Assembly (NCBI RefSeq): GCF_013618865.1
Contig: NZ_JABSOE010000037.1
Coordinates: 1-44,517, forward strand
Direction of reading: 5' to 3'
Source of the DNA: Phocaeicola faecicola
GTDB lineage: Bacteria > Bacteroidota > Bacteroidia > Bacteroidales > Bacteroidaceae
Length of the DNA stretch: 44,517 nucleotides
Of the stretch, positions 26,381 through 34,163 are shown piece by piece. Position 1 is the stretch's first letter; the number at the start of each line of letters is the position of its first letter. The notes under the pieces are model-generated. The model saw only the letters and a program-made list of their open reading frames with translations. It ran no database searches and was not told the DNA's origin. The position numbers and the translations under genes were made by a program.

Positions 26381-26452
26381 ATGATGGAAAAAAGCAAAAC
26401 CTGGTGCAGGTTTTCACATCTGACGAGAAGATTAGAGAAAGAGGTCAGATAA
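26381..26452 (+). CDS. Possible 23-aa leader peptide upstream of the integrase
   Basis: A short open frame, MMEKSKTWCRFSHLTRRLEKEVR, starts behind a TACATTTG promoter-like element (26360-26367) and ends just before inverted repeat 2. It may be a regulatory leader peptide or chance. There is no homology evidence and the assignment is weak. Confidence 0.2.
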   Translation: MMEKSKTWCRFSHLTRRLEKEVR

Positions 26453-26468
26453 CATAAAGAAAAACAAG

Positions 26469-26512
26469 AATCGGTGGTTTTTTATAGCCGGCGATAATAA
26501 AAACCACCGATT
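26469..26512. repeat. Inverted repeat 2 near the element end
   Basis: AATCGGTGGTTTTT (26469-26482) pairs perfectly with 26499-26512 around a 16-nt GC-rich centre. The arms match those of inverted repeat 1 apart from the outer bases. It lies 52 nt before the integrase start and would form a hairpin in any integrase leader transcript. Confidence 0.7.
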
Positions 26513-26564
26513 TTAACAATTTTCTTCATTCTTCCATTTCCTTCAGGTTTGACGAAACAACCGA

Positions 26565-27827
26565 ATGTACAACTTCAAAAAGAAAATGATCATGAAACAA
26601 GGAACAATGAACATTCTATTTTTCGTTCTAAAAACAAAACTGCTAAAAAATGGCGAAGCTCCGATTCTTATGCGTATTACCATCAACGGACAATATGAAG
26701 AAGTAAGAATACAAAGAAGTATTTCTTTAAAGAATTGGAATCCGGCCAAGGGATGCAGTAAAGGAAAAGACAGAGCCTCCATTGAACTGAACAATTATAT
26801 AGGAGCACTTACTACACGCGCATATGAAAAGCACAAGGAACTGACCTTTGAATCGGCACTGATAACTCCCAAAACAATTTTAAAACGTGTATTTGGAAAG
26901 GACGAAACAATCCGAACTTTGATGGGAACAATTAGAGAAGAAATTTCCTCTATGGAGAAGGTTGTTGACATAGACTATTCTCCCGTGACAATCAACCGTT
27001 ATAAAAATGTACTCAGAAAACTTGAAACTTTTGTGCCACGTTTTTATGAGAAGGAGGATATTACATTCCATGAACTTTCCCCTGATTTCATCAAGTCCTT
27101 TGACATTTTTCTAAAAACAGAAGCCGGATTATGCCGTAACACAATAGTCCGCTACATGAAATGCCTGAAGAAAATTACCAATATGGCAATAGCAAAAGAA
27201 TGGATGCGAAAAGACCCGTTTTACGGATATAAGATGGAACAGGACGAGACTGATCCGGTATTCCTGACAAATAACGAACTTCAGTCCATAATGAACAGGG
27301 AATTCGATATCCCTAGGCTGGAGCTTGTCAAGGACATATTTTTATTTGCGTGCTTTACCGGTCTGGCGTTCGCTGATGTTTCCACATTGAGACCGGAACA
27401 TCTGGAGCAGGACAATAACGGTGACTGGTGGATAAGAAAAGGACGTGTAAAGCTTGAGAGAAGAAGAAAGTCAAGTTCCATAGCCAATATTCCGCTTCTT
27501 CCTGTTCCATTGGCAATCCTGAAGAAATATGAATCACATCCGATATGTCTTCAGCAAGGGACATGCCTTCCTGTTGTCTGCAATCAGAAGGCAAACAGCT
27601 ACCTGAAGGAAATTGCGGACTTCTGCGGCATCAAAAAGAATCTGACCACACATGTGGCCCGTCATACGTTTGCTACTACCGTCACACTGGCAAACAACGT
27701 TCCATTGCAGGAAGTATCTGCCATGCTCGGACACGCTTCTACAAGAATGACACAGCATTATGCAAGAGTCATGGACAGAAACCTCAAAGAAAATATGACT
27801 ATTGTAAGGGATAAAATGGGATTATAA
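26565..27827 (+). CDS. Tyrosine site-specific recombinase (element integrase)
   Basis: This 420-aa integrase has an N-terminal arm-binding region (LFFVLKTKLLKNGEAPILMRITING, typical of Bacteroides elements), a SAM-like core-binding domain (about 110-215), and a catalytic domain (about 230-410). The catalytic HxxR is His363-Arg366 (HVARHTF), followed by LGHAS and the nucleophile Tyr399 (MTQHYARV). The position usually held by the first catalytic Arg is Ala268 (TGLAFADVSTL). Substitution of this Arg is known in the Bacteroides integrase IntDOT, so the enzyme is probably active. The start at 26565 is uncertain; ATGs at 26589, 26595 or 26607 are alternatives. Its position beside tRNA-Phe makes it the integrase of this element. 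Confidence 0.93.
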   Translation: MYNFKKKMIMKQGTMNILFFVLKTKLLKNGEAPILMRITINGQYEEVRIQRSISLKNWNPAKGCSKGKDRASIELNNYIGALTTRAYEKHKELTFESALITPKTILKRVFGKDETIRTLMGTIREEISSMEKVVDIDYSPVTINRYKNVLRKLETFVPRFYEKEDITFHELSPDFIKSFDIFLKTEAGLCRNTIVRYMKCLKKITNMAIAKEWMRKDPFYGYKMEQDETDPVFLTNNELQSIMNREFDIPRLELVKDIFLFACFTGLAFADVSTLRPEHLEQDNNGDWWIRKGRVKLERRRKSSSIANIPLLPVPLAILKKYESHPICLQQGTCLPVVCNQKANSYLKEIADFCGIKKNLTTHVARHTFATTVTLANNVPLQEVSAMLGHASTRMTQHYARVMDRNLKENMTIVRDKMGL

Positions 27828-27868
27828 AAAGATCAATTACCAGTCTGTTAGGACAAGTGTCAGACCAT

Positions 27869-28058
27869 TATTTCATTTCTTACAGCAAATATCGCCCTTT
27901 GCCACTGACTGTGCAAGGCGGCCCTGGCGGGCTGGTTGGCTGGAAAAAAATCATCCTCGCTTCGCTCCGGTATTTTTTTCCGCCAAGCCTTGCACCGGTC
28001 ATTGGCAAAGAACAGCCGGGCCAGTAAGAAATTGAAATACTGGCTCCACGGAGCCGGT
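27869..28058. repeat. Long structured hairpin element, copy A
   Basis: A roughly 170-nt imperfect palindrome fills the gap between the integrase and the first cargo gene. The outermost arms are TTTCTTAC/GTAAGAAA (27876-27883 with 28024-28031). Next come arms around TTTGCCACTGAC (27898-27909), matched by GGTCATTGGCAAA (27997-28009), then GCAAGGC/GCCTTGC, and a central stem GGAAAAAAAT (27942-27951) with ATTTTTTTCC (27972-27981). A separate 8-bp hairpin follows (28039-28058). The 82-nt core 27913-27994 recurs at 32785-32866 with 2 differences. Its function is unknown: candidates are a regulatory leader, a transcription terminator pair, or an ssDNA hairpin active in transfer. Confidence 0.8.
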
Positions 28059-28082
28059 CATGTCTAATTTAAATAAAAGAAT

Positions 28083-29252
28083 ATGACTGAAGAAGTTGGA
28101 AAGAAGGTATGTGAAGGTACAGTAGCAGACCTCATGAAGGACAAGACCGGAAAACAGACGGTTGTCACGTTGACAAGAAAGAACGCTTACCGCGTGAAGA
28201 AAATCAGAGAACAAGGGACGGACGATGAAGCCGTCCTTTTTCATTTCCGTAAACGCTGTACGGGAATGGGCTCCTATGTACACACCATCGAAGCGGCAGA
28301 CGGAGAAACAGAACTGCATCCGTCTGAATTTGAAAAATGGGAAGCCGTGGAATTCCTGTATCCCGGTTATCTGGAAGACCTGCTTGATGCTGCATACAAT
28401 GCGTACAGGTGGAGTTCCTTCGAACCTGAAGCAAGGGCGGAAACAGACATCATGCAATATGAAAAACAACTTGTAGAGGATCTGAAACAGATTCCGGAAG
28501 AAAAGCAGAACGAGTATGTCAGTGCATACCACAGTAAGTTCTCCGCCCTGTTGGGCAGTCTCTCACGATGTGCCAGTCCGATGGTGACAGGACCTGCCAA
28601 ATTCAACTGCCAGCGCAACAACAAGGCCTTGGACGCATACCAGAACAGATTTGATGAATTCCACGACTGGCGTAACCGTTTTAAGTCTGCCATGGAAAGG
28701 ATGAAAGAGGCTGCCAAACCGGAAGAACAGAAGCAGGAGGAGGCATGGAACCGCCTGAAGCGTGACATTGCAAGCAGCGCACAGACCATCCATGATATTG
28801 ATACCGGTAAGGCAAGAGGATACAGCCGTGCCCTGTTCGTCAGCAGTATCCTTAATAAGGTAAGCACCTATGCAGGAAAAGGAGAAGTGGAAATCGTGCA
28901 GAAAGCGGTGGATTTCATTACAGACTTCAATGCACAATGCAAGAAACCGGTTATCACTCCACGGAACCGTTTCTTCCAACTGCCGGAAATGGCACGCCAG
29001 GCCAGACTGAAACTTCAGGAAATCAGAGAACGGGAAAACCGTGAACTGAAATTTGAAGGCGGAACACTGGTATGGAACTATGAGGCGGACCGCCTGCAAA
29101 TCCTGTTTGACAGCATTCCGGATGACCAGAAGCGCAAGGAACTGAAATCATACGGTTTCAAATGGTCGCCGAGATACCAGGCATGGCAACGGCAGCTTAC
29201 ACAGAATGCCGTATATGCAGTCAAAAGAGTGTTGAACCTTCAAAACCTATAA
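28083..29252 (+). CDS. Conserved ICE protein of unknown function
   Basis: This 389-aa soluble protein is the first gene after hairpin element A. The N-terminal part (1-110) is basic. The central part (about 120-300) is rich in charged helices with possible coiled coils. The C terminus holds a short module, KELKSYGFKWSPRYQAWQRQLT (about 358-379), which I recognise as a motif recurring in many plasmid and phage proteins from Bacteroidota, but its role is not known to me. No signal peptide or membrane segment is present. It starts a tandem plus-strand run with 29256 (3-nt gap), so the two are probably co-translated. Confidence 0.8.
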   Translation: MTEEVGKKVCEGTVADLMKDKTGKQTVVTLTRKNAYRVKKIREQGTDDEAVLFHFRKRCTGMGSYVHTIEAADGETELHPSEFEKWEAVEFLYPGYLEDLLDAAYNAYRWSSFEPEARAETDIMQYEKQLVEDLKQIPEEKQNEYVSAYHSKFSALLGSLSRCASPMVTGPAKFNCQRNNKALDAYQNRFDEFHDWRNRFKSAMERMKEAAKPEEQKQEEAWNRLKRDIASSAQTIHDIDTGKARGYSRALFVSSILNKVSTYAGKGEVEIVQKAVDFITDFNAQCKKPVITPRNRFFQLPEMARQARLKLQEIRERENRELKFEGGTLVWNYEADRLQILFDSIPDDQKRKELKSYGFKWSPRYQAWQRQLTQNAVYAVKRVLNLQNL

Positions 29253-29255
29253 AAC

Positions 29256-30131
29256 ATGAAAGACCGATTGAAATATGTAGTCGATTCCCGCTACTTCGAC
29301 GGGACATGCCTGACCAGCATGAGTGACGGATTCCGCAATGACTATGGCGGGGAGACAATCGAAGAACTGCGCACAAGGGAGAATAATCCTTTCCTGAAAG
29401 TTATATCAGCCACAGAACTGGACAAGATGCTGCGTCTTTACCATCAGTCCCTCTCCGAGCCGTTCAGGGAGATCACCGAAGAAGACTACTATGACCTGCT
29501 GGATGTACTGCCACCATTGCGCATGAGACAAAACTCGTTCTTTGTGGGTGAACCGTACTACGGGAGCATGTACTCTTTCTGCTTCACCCGTGAAGGAAGA
29601 TACTTCAAGGGTCTGCGCTCCATACAAACCCCACAATCAGAACTGGACCGTCAGATAGACCGTCATATGGGAGTCATCAGCCGAAAGGCAATAATCTCCA
29701 AAGAAGGAAAGGACGGGAAAAACGGTAAAGGAATCATTCCCTATTATTTTTCACTGGACGGGAAACAACCCCTATTCATCTGCAATCTTGTCATCCAATC
29801 AGATTCCGTACAAGCAAGGGCGGACATGGCCACAATCCTGAAGAGTCTTCGCAAGAACAATTACCTGCTATACAAAGGAAAAGGAAAGTACGAAACTCCG
29901 GACGAACTGATAGACCATGTATCCGGAAAGAAACTCACCCTTGTTTCCGACGGACATTTCTTCCAATATCCTCCAGGCAGGGAATCCGCAACTTTCATCG
30001 GACACATCAAGGAGACATCAGAGGAATTTCTTTTCCGGATCTATGACCGTGAATATTTCCTGTATCTCCTAAAAAGACTGAGGACGGTAAAAAAGGAGTC
30101 CGCACAATATATAACGAATATCAAATCATAA
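29256..30131 (+). CDS. Conserved ICE protein of unknown function
   Basis: A 291-aa soluble protein with no recognised domain. Segments such as YGGETIEELRTRENNPF, EITEEDYYDLLDVLPPLRM and FFVGEPYYGSMYSFCFTREGRYFKGLR look like the conserved core of a family common in Bacteroides conjugative elements. There is no signal peptide or membrane helix. It follows the 28083 gene after 3 nt and is clearly part of the same operon. Confidence 0.78.
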   Translation: MKDRLKYVVDSRYFDGTCLTSMSDGFRNDYGGETIEELRTRENNPFLKVISATELDKMLRLYHQSLSEPFREITEEDYYDLLDVLPPLRMRQNSFFVGEPYYGSMYSFCFTREGRYFKGLRSIQTPQSELDRQIDRHMGVISRKAIISKEGKDGKNGKGIIPYYFSLDGKQPLFICNLVIQSDSVQARADMATILKSLRKNNYLLYKGKGKYETPDELIDHVSGKKLTLVSDGHFFQYPPGRESATFIGHIKETSEEFLFRIYDREYFLYLLKRLRTVKKESAQYITNIKS

Positions 30132-30187
30132 CATTCTGGGAATACGGTAACATGACTGCCGTATTCCCTCATAACAACAATACAAGT

Positions 30188-30805
30188 ATGGACAAATCAA
30201 ACACACTATACTGGAAAACAGCCACAAATCCGGCTGAGCGCATTGAAGTCAGACTGGTTCTGAACAGTTATACCGACAATGACAATCTGTATGCAGGACT
30301 TGAATCCAGGTCCAAAGTGAATCCGGAAAGCTGGGAATCATACACGGACATCACCGTCAACTTCAATTCCCTTCCCCCGTTCCATGCCTATGTGGACAGC
30401 AGGGACTGCAACAGACATGTACATGATTTCCTGACCAGTAACAGAATAGCGGAGCCTGCCGGATTTGAATATCAGGGATTCAGTATGTTCCGCTTCAATC
30501 CTGACAGGTTGAAGGAACTCGCACCTGAACAGTTCAAGACAATCAGCGCCAAACTGCCACCACAGGATGATATGATAAAGGACATCATCTATCAGGAAAG
30601 ACGTTTCCCTTTGAGAACTGTTCAAGACATTCACGGAATATATCTTGTTTCAAGCAAGGAACTGAAAGAATCTCTGATCGAAGGAGTACGGAACCTGGAT
30701 GCTGCGGCAAATGAACTGCTGGATGGCATCTGCCTGTTCTGCTCCACACAGGAACTGCGCTATCTTACGGATGCAGAACTGATAGAAACAATCCATGCAC
30801 AATAA
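30188..30805 (+). CDS. DUF4313-like ICE protein
   Basis: A 205-aa protein resembling DUF4313: a beta-rich N-terminal half with DNDNLYAGLES, TDITVNFNSLPPFHAYVDSRDCNRHVHDFLTSNRIAEPAGFEYQGFSMF (quoted in pieces: YTDITVNFNSLPP, AYVDSRDCNRHV, FLTSNRIAEPAGFEYQGFSM), as in members carried on plasmids and conjugative elements. The start MDKSNTLYW (30188) is preferred because the in-frame extension to 30152 is low-complexity and overlaps the intergenic leader. Function unknown. Confidence 0.72.
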   Translation: MDKSNTLYWKTATNPAERIEVRLVLNSYTDNDNLYAGLESRSKVNPESWESYTDITVNFNSLPPFHAYVDSRDCNRHVHDFLTSNRIAEPAGFEYQGFSMFRFNPDRLKELAPEQFKTISAKLPPQDDMIKDIIYQERRFPLRTVQDIHGIYLVSSKELKESLIEGVRNLDAAANELLDGICLFCSTQELRYLTDAELIETIHAQ

Positions 30806-30820
30806 AAAGGAGGAACAAAT

Positions 30821-30976
30821 ATGAAAACCGGAGACATTGTATTTATGAAACGTCCCTATAAGGGATACCGTGCCGTCGAACTGATGGAAAGACTGGAATG
30901 CCGCTGGCTGGTAAGGATTGTCGAGAGCGGTCTTGAACTTGAGGTCTATGAAGATGAACTTATATCAGAATTCTAA
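30821..30976 (+). CDS. Small 51-aa ICE protein
   Basis: A short gene with a strong Shine-Dalgarno (AAGGAGGA, 8 nt before the ATG). The product begins MKTGDIVFMKRPYKGYRAVE and ends in acidic residues (EVYEDELISEF). The pattern 'KTGDIVFM' followed by basic and then acidic strands looks like a small beta-barrel, perhaps SH3- or KOW-like, but this is a guess from pattern alone. It sits between the DUF4313 gene and the 30992 gene in the same operon. Confidence 0.7.
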   Translation: MKTGDIVFMKRPYKGYRAVELMERLECRWLVRIVESGLELEVYEDELISEF

Positions 30977-30991
30977 TACGGACAAAGTGTT

Positions 30992-31336
30992 ATGGAAAAA
31001 TATCAGTTTGCATTCCATTCGGAAATAATCGGCTATACCTCCCCACATATCGGGGAGGTCAGGAAAGCCATACACAGAAAAGTGGAAAAGGAAAAGTCTG
31101 CCGTCATAAAGAATGATATTGAACTGCACATGTACAAGGTGCATGACGGCATACCGGTTCTCCTTAACACCTGCTACCTGTACGATGAAAAAGGATGTAT
31201 GGTACACGGAAGTATCAAGGGAACCAAGGATTATCTGCTTGAGACATGGAGATACCATACAAACAGACATTCCAAAGGCAACGGTTCCACAAGAATCAGG
31301 CCCTGCACGACAAGCAGGGCTTTTTCGTTTGTATAA
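30992..31336 (+). CDS. Small ICE protein with a terminator at its 3' end
   Basis: A 114-aa soluble protein with no recognised domain (MEKYQFAFHSEIIGYTSPHI at the N terminus). It contains the charged segment GEVRKAIHRKVEKEKSAVIK and a beta-rich region NTCYLYDEKGCMVHGSI. Its last 12 or so codons run through a terminator-like hairpin (31300-31325), so the conserved part of the protein probably ends near residue 98 and the C-terminal tail may be a recent extension. Function unknown. Confidence 0.65.
   Translation: MEKYQFAFHSEIIGYTSPHIGEVRKAIHRKVEKEKSAVIKNDIELHMYKVHDGIPVLLNTCYLYDEKGCMVHGSIKGTKDYLLETWRYHTNRHSKGNGSTRIRPCTTSRAFSFV
31300..31325 (+). terminator. Terminator-like hairpin inside the 3' end of a gene
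   Basis: The 7-bp GC-rich stem GCCCTGC (31300-31306) pairs with GCAGGGC (31314-31320), followed by TTTTTCGTTT. It has the form of an intrinsic terminator but lies before the stop codon of the 30992 gene. Confidence 0.6.
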
Positions 31337-31354
31337 CTCTTAAAACCAGGAATC

Positions 31355-32332
31355 ATGAACCAGACATTACAACTTACAGACTATATTCCACAGTATGTGA
31401 GTCTTTACTATGTGGATTATCGGGATGACCTTGATGAGCATGAAGACATCCAGGAGGAATGCGTCCGTTCCAACAATATGGAAAAGCTCTATGAAAAGGC
31501 ATACGAATGGTATGAGGAGCAGGAAGGCTCAAACATGCACGACTATCTGGAGGAGACAAGAAAGAATATGGAAGCGGACAATCTTGCCGGAGAGTTTGAA
31601 GAGCATGAAGATGAAATCAGGGAACTTATCTACGACCGGAACGATTCCGACCCGGTAAAGGACCTGATACGCAACTCGTCCGTCACTAATTTCTTCTATT
31701 CGCTCGGAGTGGAAATCAGCGGATACCTGACCGGCTGTTCACTGCGGGGAGAATCGGTCGCCATGGCCTGCCATAAGGTACGCCGCGCACTGCATCTGAA
31801 AAAGGGACAGTTTGACGAGAAGATAGAGGAACTGGTAGGGAATGCCACATACGGCGGAGAACTGCGCATCTACTTCAACGCCATGTTTGACAGGCTCATC
31901 AGCAAAGACCCTGAGAACGATTTCAAGAGCATCCGTTTCCACGGGAATGTAGTGGTGGCCATTGCCGACAGCCGGAACGGTTCCGGACATCATGTACGGA
32001 TTCCGCTGGACATCACTTTCCCTTTCCGAAGGGAGAACCTGTTTGTCGATTCACAGGTACACTATTCCTATGCCAATGAAGTCTGCGGCATGACCAATGA
32101 CTGGTGCGATTCCACAAAATGGGAAACGGGCATGATACCTTTTACCGGATCTGTCCGAAAAAGCCGGATGGCTGAATACAAGAAACAGGAAGCCGCTTAC
32201 GAGCAGACATTCCGAAGCGGGAAATGCACCTTCGGTGACATGAACTACAAACGCCACCGTGACGTGCGGTATTCGAATGAGTATCCTGCCGGATGCAGGT
32301 GCCCTCATTGCGGTACTTTCTGGATTGACTGA
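31355..32332 (+). CDS. Conserved ICE protein with C-terminal zinc-binding motif
   Basis: This 325-aa protein has a highly acidic N-terminal third (DDLDEHEDIQEECV, YEEQEGSNMHDYLEE) and a more conserved middle region (about 110-250: SLGVEISGYLTGCSLRGESV and FHGNVVVAIADSRNGSGHHV). The C terminus CRCPHCGTFW ends in a likely single zinc knuckle (CxCxxC). No signal or membrane segment is present. I do not recognise a named family. The acidic character and lone zinc knuckle would be compatible with a DNA mimic or nucleic-acid-binding adaptor, but that is conjecture. Confidence 0.75.
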   Translation: MNQTLQLTDYIPQYVSLYYVDYRDDLDEHEDIQEECVRSNNMEKLYEKAYEWYEEQEGSNMHDYLEETRKNMEADNLAGEFEEHEDEIRELIYDRNDSDPVKDLIRNSSVTNFFYSLGVEISGYLTGCSLRGESVAMACHKVRRALHLKKGQFDEKIEELVGNATYGGELRIYFNAMFDRLISKDPENDFKSIRFHGNVVVAIADSRNGSGHHVRIPLDITFPFRRENLFVDSQVHYSYANEVCGMTNDWCDSTKWETGMIPFTGSVRKSRMAEYKKQEAAYEQTFRSGKCTFGDMNYKRHRDVRYSNEYPAGCRCPHCGTFWID

Positions 32333-32365
32333 AAAAACATTTACCAACCAATAAATTCAAACGAT

Positions 32366-32659
32366 ATGAAAATCTGCTGTTCACAAGAGCATTACGACAA
32401 GGTCGTACAGTATGCAAAATCAATCAATGACAAGACACTGGAAAACTGTCTTGAACGTCTAAAACAATGGGAGAAAAACGAGAACCGTCCATGCGAAATC
32501 GAACTCTATTACGACCATGCGCCGTATTCGTTCGGATTCTGCGAACGTTATCCGGACGGGAATACAGGCATTGTCGGAGGACTGCTGTATCATGGAAATC
32601 CTGACGAGTCCTTTGCCGTCACCATGGAACGTTTCCACGGATGGAGCATACATACCTGA
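32366..32659 (+). CDS. DUF4120 family protein
   Basis: A 97-aa soluble protein matching my memory of DUF4120, a family found in Bacteroides conjugative elements. Conserved pieces are YDKVVQYAKSINDKTLENCL, IELYYDHAPYSFGFCERYPD, and the ending GGLLYHGNPDESF followed by HGWSIHT. The function is not known. It is the last gene before hairpin element B. Confidence 0.8.
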   Translation: MKICCSQEHYDKVVQYAKSINDKTLENCLERLKQWEKNENRPCEIELYYDHAPYSFGFCERYPDGNTGIVGGLLYHGNPDESFAVTMERFHGWSIHT

Positions 32660-32738
32660 CATATATGCGACAGTCTGTATTGGGGAGCCTCATGCAATAT
32701 GGGGTTCCCTTTTTTTATGCCGGAGACATGATGACAGC

Positions 32739-32928
32739 ATCCTCATTTCTTGCTGCAAAAATAGCTGTTTGCCGCGCAACTCCCGCAAGGCGGCCCTGCC
32801 GGGCTGGTTGTCTGGAAAAAAATCATCCTCGCTTCGCTCCGGTATTTTTTTCCGCCAAGCCTTGCAGGGATGCGGGCAAACAGACAACAGGGACAACAAG
32901 AAATAAGAATGCCTGTACCTTACAGGCA
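32739..32928. repeat. Long structured hairpin element, copy B
   Basis: Second copy of the element at 27869, occupying the 299-bp gap between the DUF4120 gene and the 32959 gene. The core 32785-32866 differs from copy A at 2 of 82 positions and keeps the central stem GGAAAAAAAT (32814-32823) with ATTTTTTTCC (32844-32853). The flanking arms (TTTGCCGCGCAACTCCC at 32768-32784; GGGATGCGGGCAAA at 32867-32880) differ from copy A in sequence but still pair. The outer ATTTCTT/AAGAAAT arms and a following hairpin (TGCCTGTA/TACAGGCA, 32910-32928) are also present. Confidence 0.8.
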
Positions 32929-32958
32929 GACAATGTATAACAATAAATATCAGAAGTC

Positions 32959-33897
32959 ATGATTACAGACCAGAAGACACAGAACAGGCTTCACGCGGAG
33001 ACTGGAACAGAACTGTTCTCCATCAGACTAAGGAAGGAAGCCGTCACAAGGATGCTGGACATTCTGAAAGAAACTCCGGAATACCTGCAGGTTATGAACC
33101 ATATACCGGCTTATGCCATGGATGACGATACGTCAGAATGGTGGAATTCCGAAGAATCGGAAAATTTCATGAACTCACTCCTGGAAGTGATGGAAAGCTA
33201 TACTCCGGACGGATACAGGTTCGGACCGAAATCCGGCACGACTGACCTTTACGGCTACTGGGAAAGCAAGACCGGACGGACAACCCTCTTCCATCTGCTT
33301 TTCAGTCTGGAAAGCGGATATGAATGGGGAAAAGGTCTTTCCCATGAGAAAACGGACGCATTCTACAAGGAAATAAAAGAGAAATTTCATGGAGAGGGAT
33401 TCGACACGGACAGAACAGGCTGTACATCACAGGCCATGTATCTTGTAAAAGGAAAGACACGTCTGTACGTGCATCCGATGGAAATAAGCGGCTACTGTGA
33501 AACACTGCATATTCCACAGATTACAGCCATACTGAAAAAAGGAGGCCGTACATTCCGTCTTGTAAAGGATACGATAGCGGAAGAGGTGTATTCCTTCACC
33601 GATGAAGAAGAACTGGAATATTACCGTGCCAGATACGGAACGTGCATCCACCGGAATATTCTGGATGCCTTCAGCAACCGCCACGCAGGGAAAGAGGACA
33701 TACTTTCCATGATGGCATCACGGATAAATGTGGCTACGACATCACATCTTCACGGTATCGGATATGATTCACCGGCATACAGGTTTGTGCATGAGGCATA
33801 CGACAGACTGGTAAACAACGGAAAGCTGAAGGAGAATGCCCGGGAAATCGGTTGCTGCAACATCATAATGGCCATTTCAAATACCAACGCAATATGA
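32959..33897 (+). CDS. Conserved ICE protein of unknown function
   Basis: A 312-aa soluble protein, the first gene after hairpin element B. There is no signal peptide or membrane helix. The C-terminal third contains a helical stretch with charged residues (EDILSMMASRINVATTSHLHGI, HEAYDRLVNNGKLKENAREIG). The N-terminal half holds LFSIRLRKEAVTRMLDILKE and YGYWESKTGRTTLFHLLFSL. I do not recognise the family. It overlaps the next gene by 4 nt (ATGA), so the two are translationally coupled. Confidence 0.75.
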   Translation: MITDQKTQNRLHAETGTELFSIRLRKEAVTRMLDILKETPEYLQVMNHIPAYAMDDDTSEWWNSEESENFMNSLLEVMESYTPDGYRFGPKSGTTDLYGYWESKTGRTTLFHLLFSLESGYEWGKGLSHEKTDAFYKEIKEKFHGEGFDTDRTGCTSQAMYLVKGKTRLYVHPMEISGYCETLHIPQITAILKKGGRTFRLVKDTIAEEVYSFTDEEELEYYRARYGTCIHRNILDAFSNRHAGKEDILSMMASRINVATTSHLHGIGYDSPAYRFVHEAYDRLVNNGKLKENAREIGCCNIIMAISNTNAI

Positions 33898-34163
33898 GAC
33901 TGAATTACAATGACATGCTGCTTCTGGCAATATGGGAATACAACAGGAGACAGGACGAGGATCTGACCCTGGAACTGTTTCAGGAAACATTCGGACAGGT
34001 TCCCGGCGCACATTTCCATGACAAATGGGTGCATTATTACAACAAGAACCTGCTGATGATGGCCGCCTATTTCAGGGGTGAGGAAGAAAACGGCCAGAAA
34101 TTCTGTGATATGATCACCCGACAGGTTGAACGCTATACACAAAACAGGAGGAGAACAGGATGA
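33894..34163 (+). CDS. Small ICE protein of unknown function
   Basis: An 89-aa soluble protein, MRLNYNDMLLLAIWEYNRR at its start, with helical character and a basic C terminus (RQVERYTQNRRRTG). The ATG at 33894 overlaps the stop of the 32959 gene, and its own stop overlaps the start of the 34160 gene, so all three are coupled. The open frame extends upstream to 33852 inside the previous gene, but that part is not family-like. Function unknown. Confidence 0.7.
   Translation: MRLNYNDMLLLAIWEYNRRQDEDLTLELFQETFGQVPGAHFHDKWVHYYNKNLLMMAAYFRGEEENGQKFCDMITRQVERYTQNRRRTG

Noticed and set aside
26259..26512. CRISPR repeats
   Set aside because: Only two copies, in inverted arms, irregular spacing and no cas genes.
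27869..28058. oriT or attL in hairpin element A
   Set aside because: A second copy occurs 4.9 kb away inside the element and no relaxase gene is near, so neither an attachment site nor an origin of transfer is well supported.
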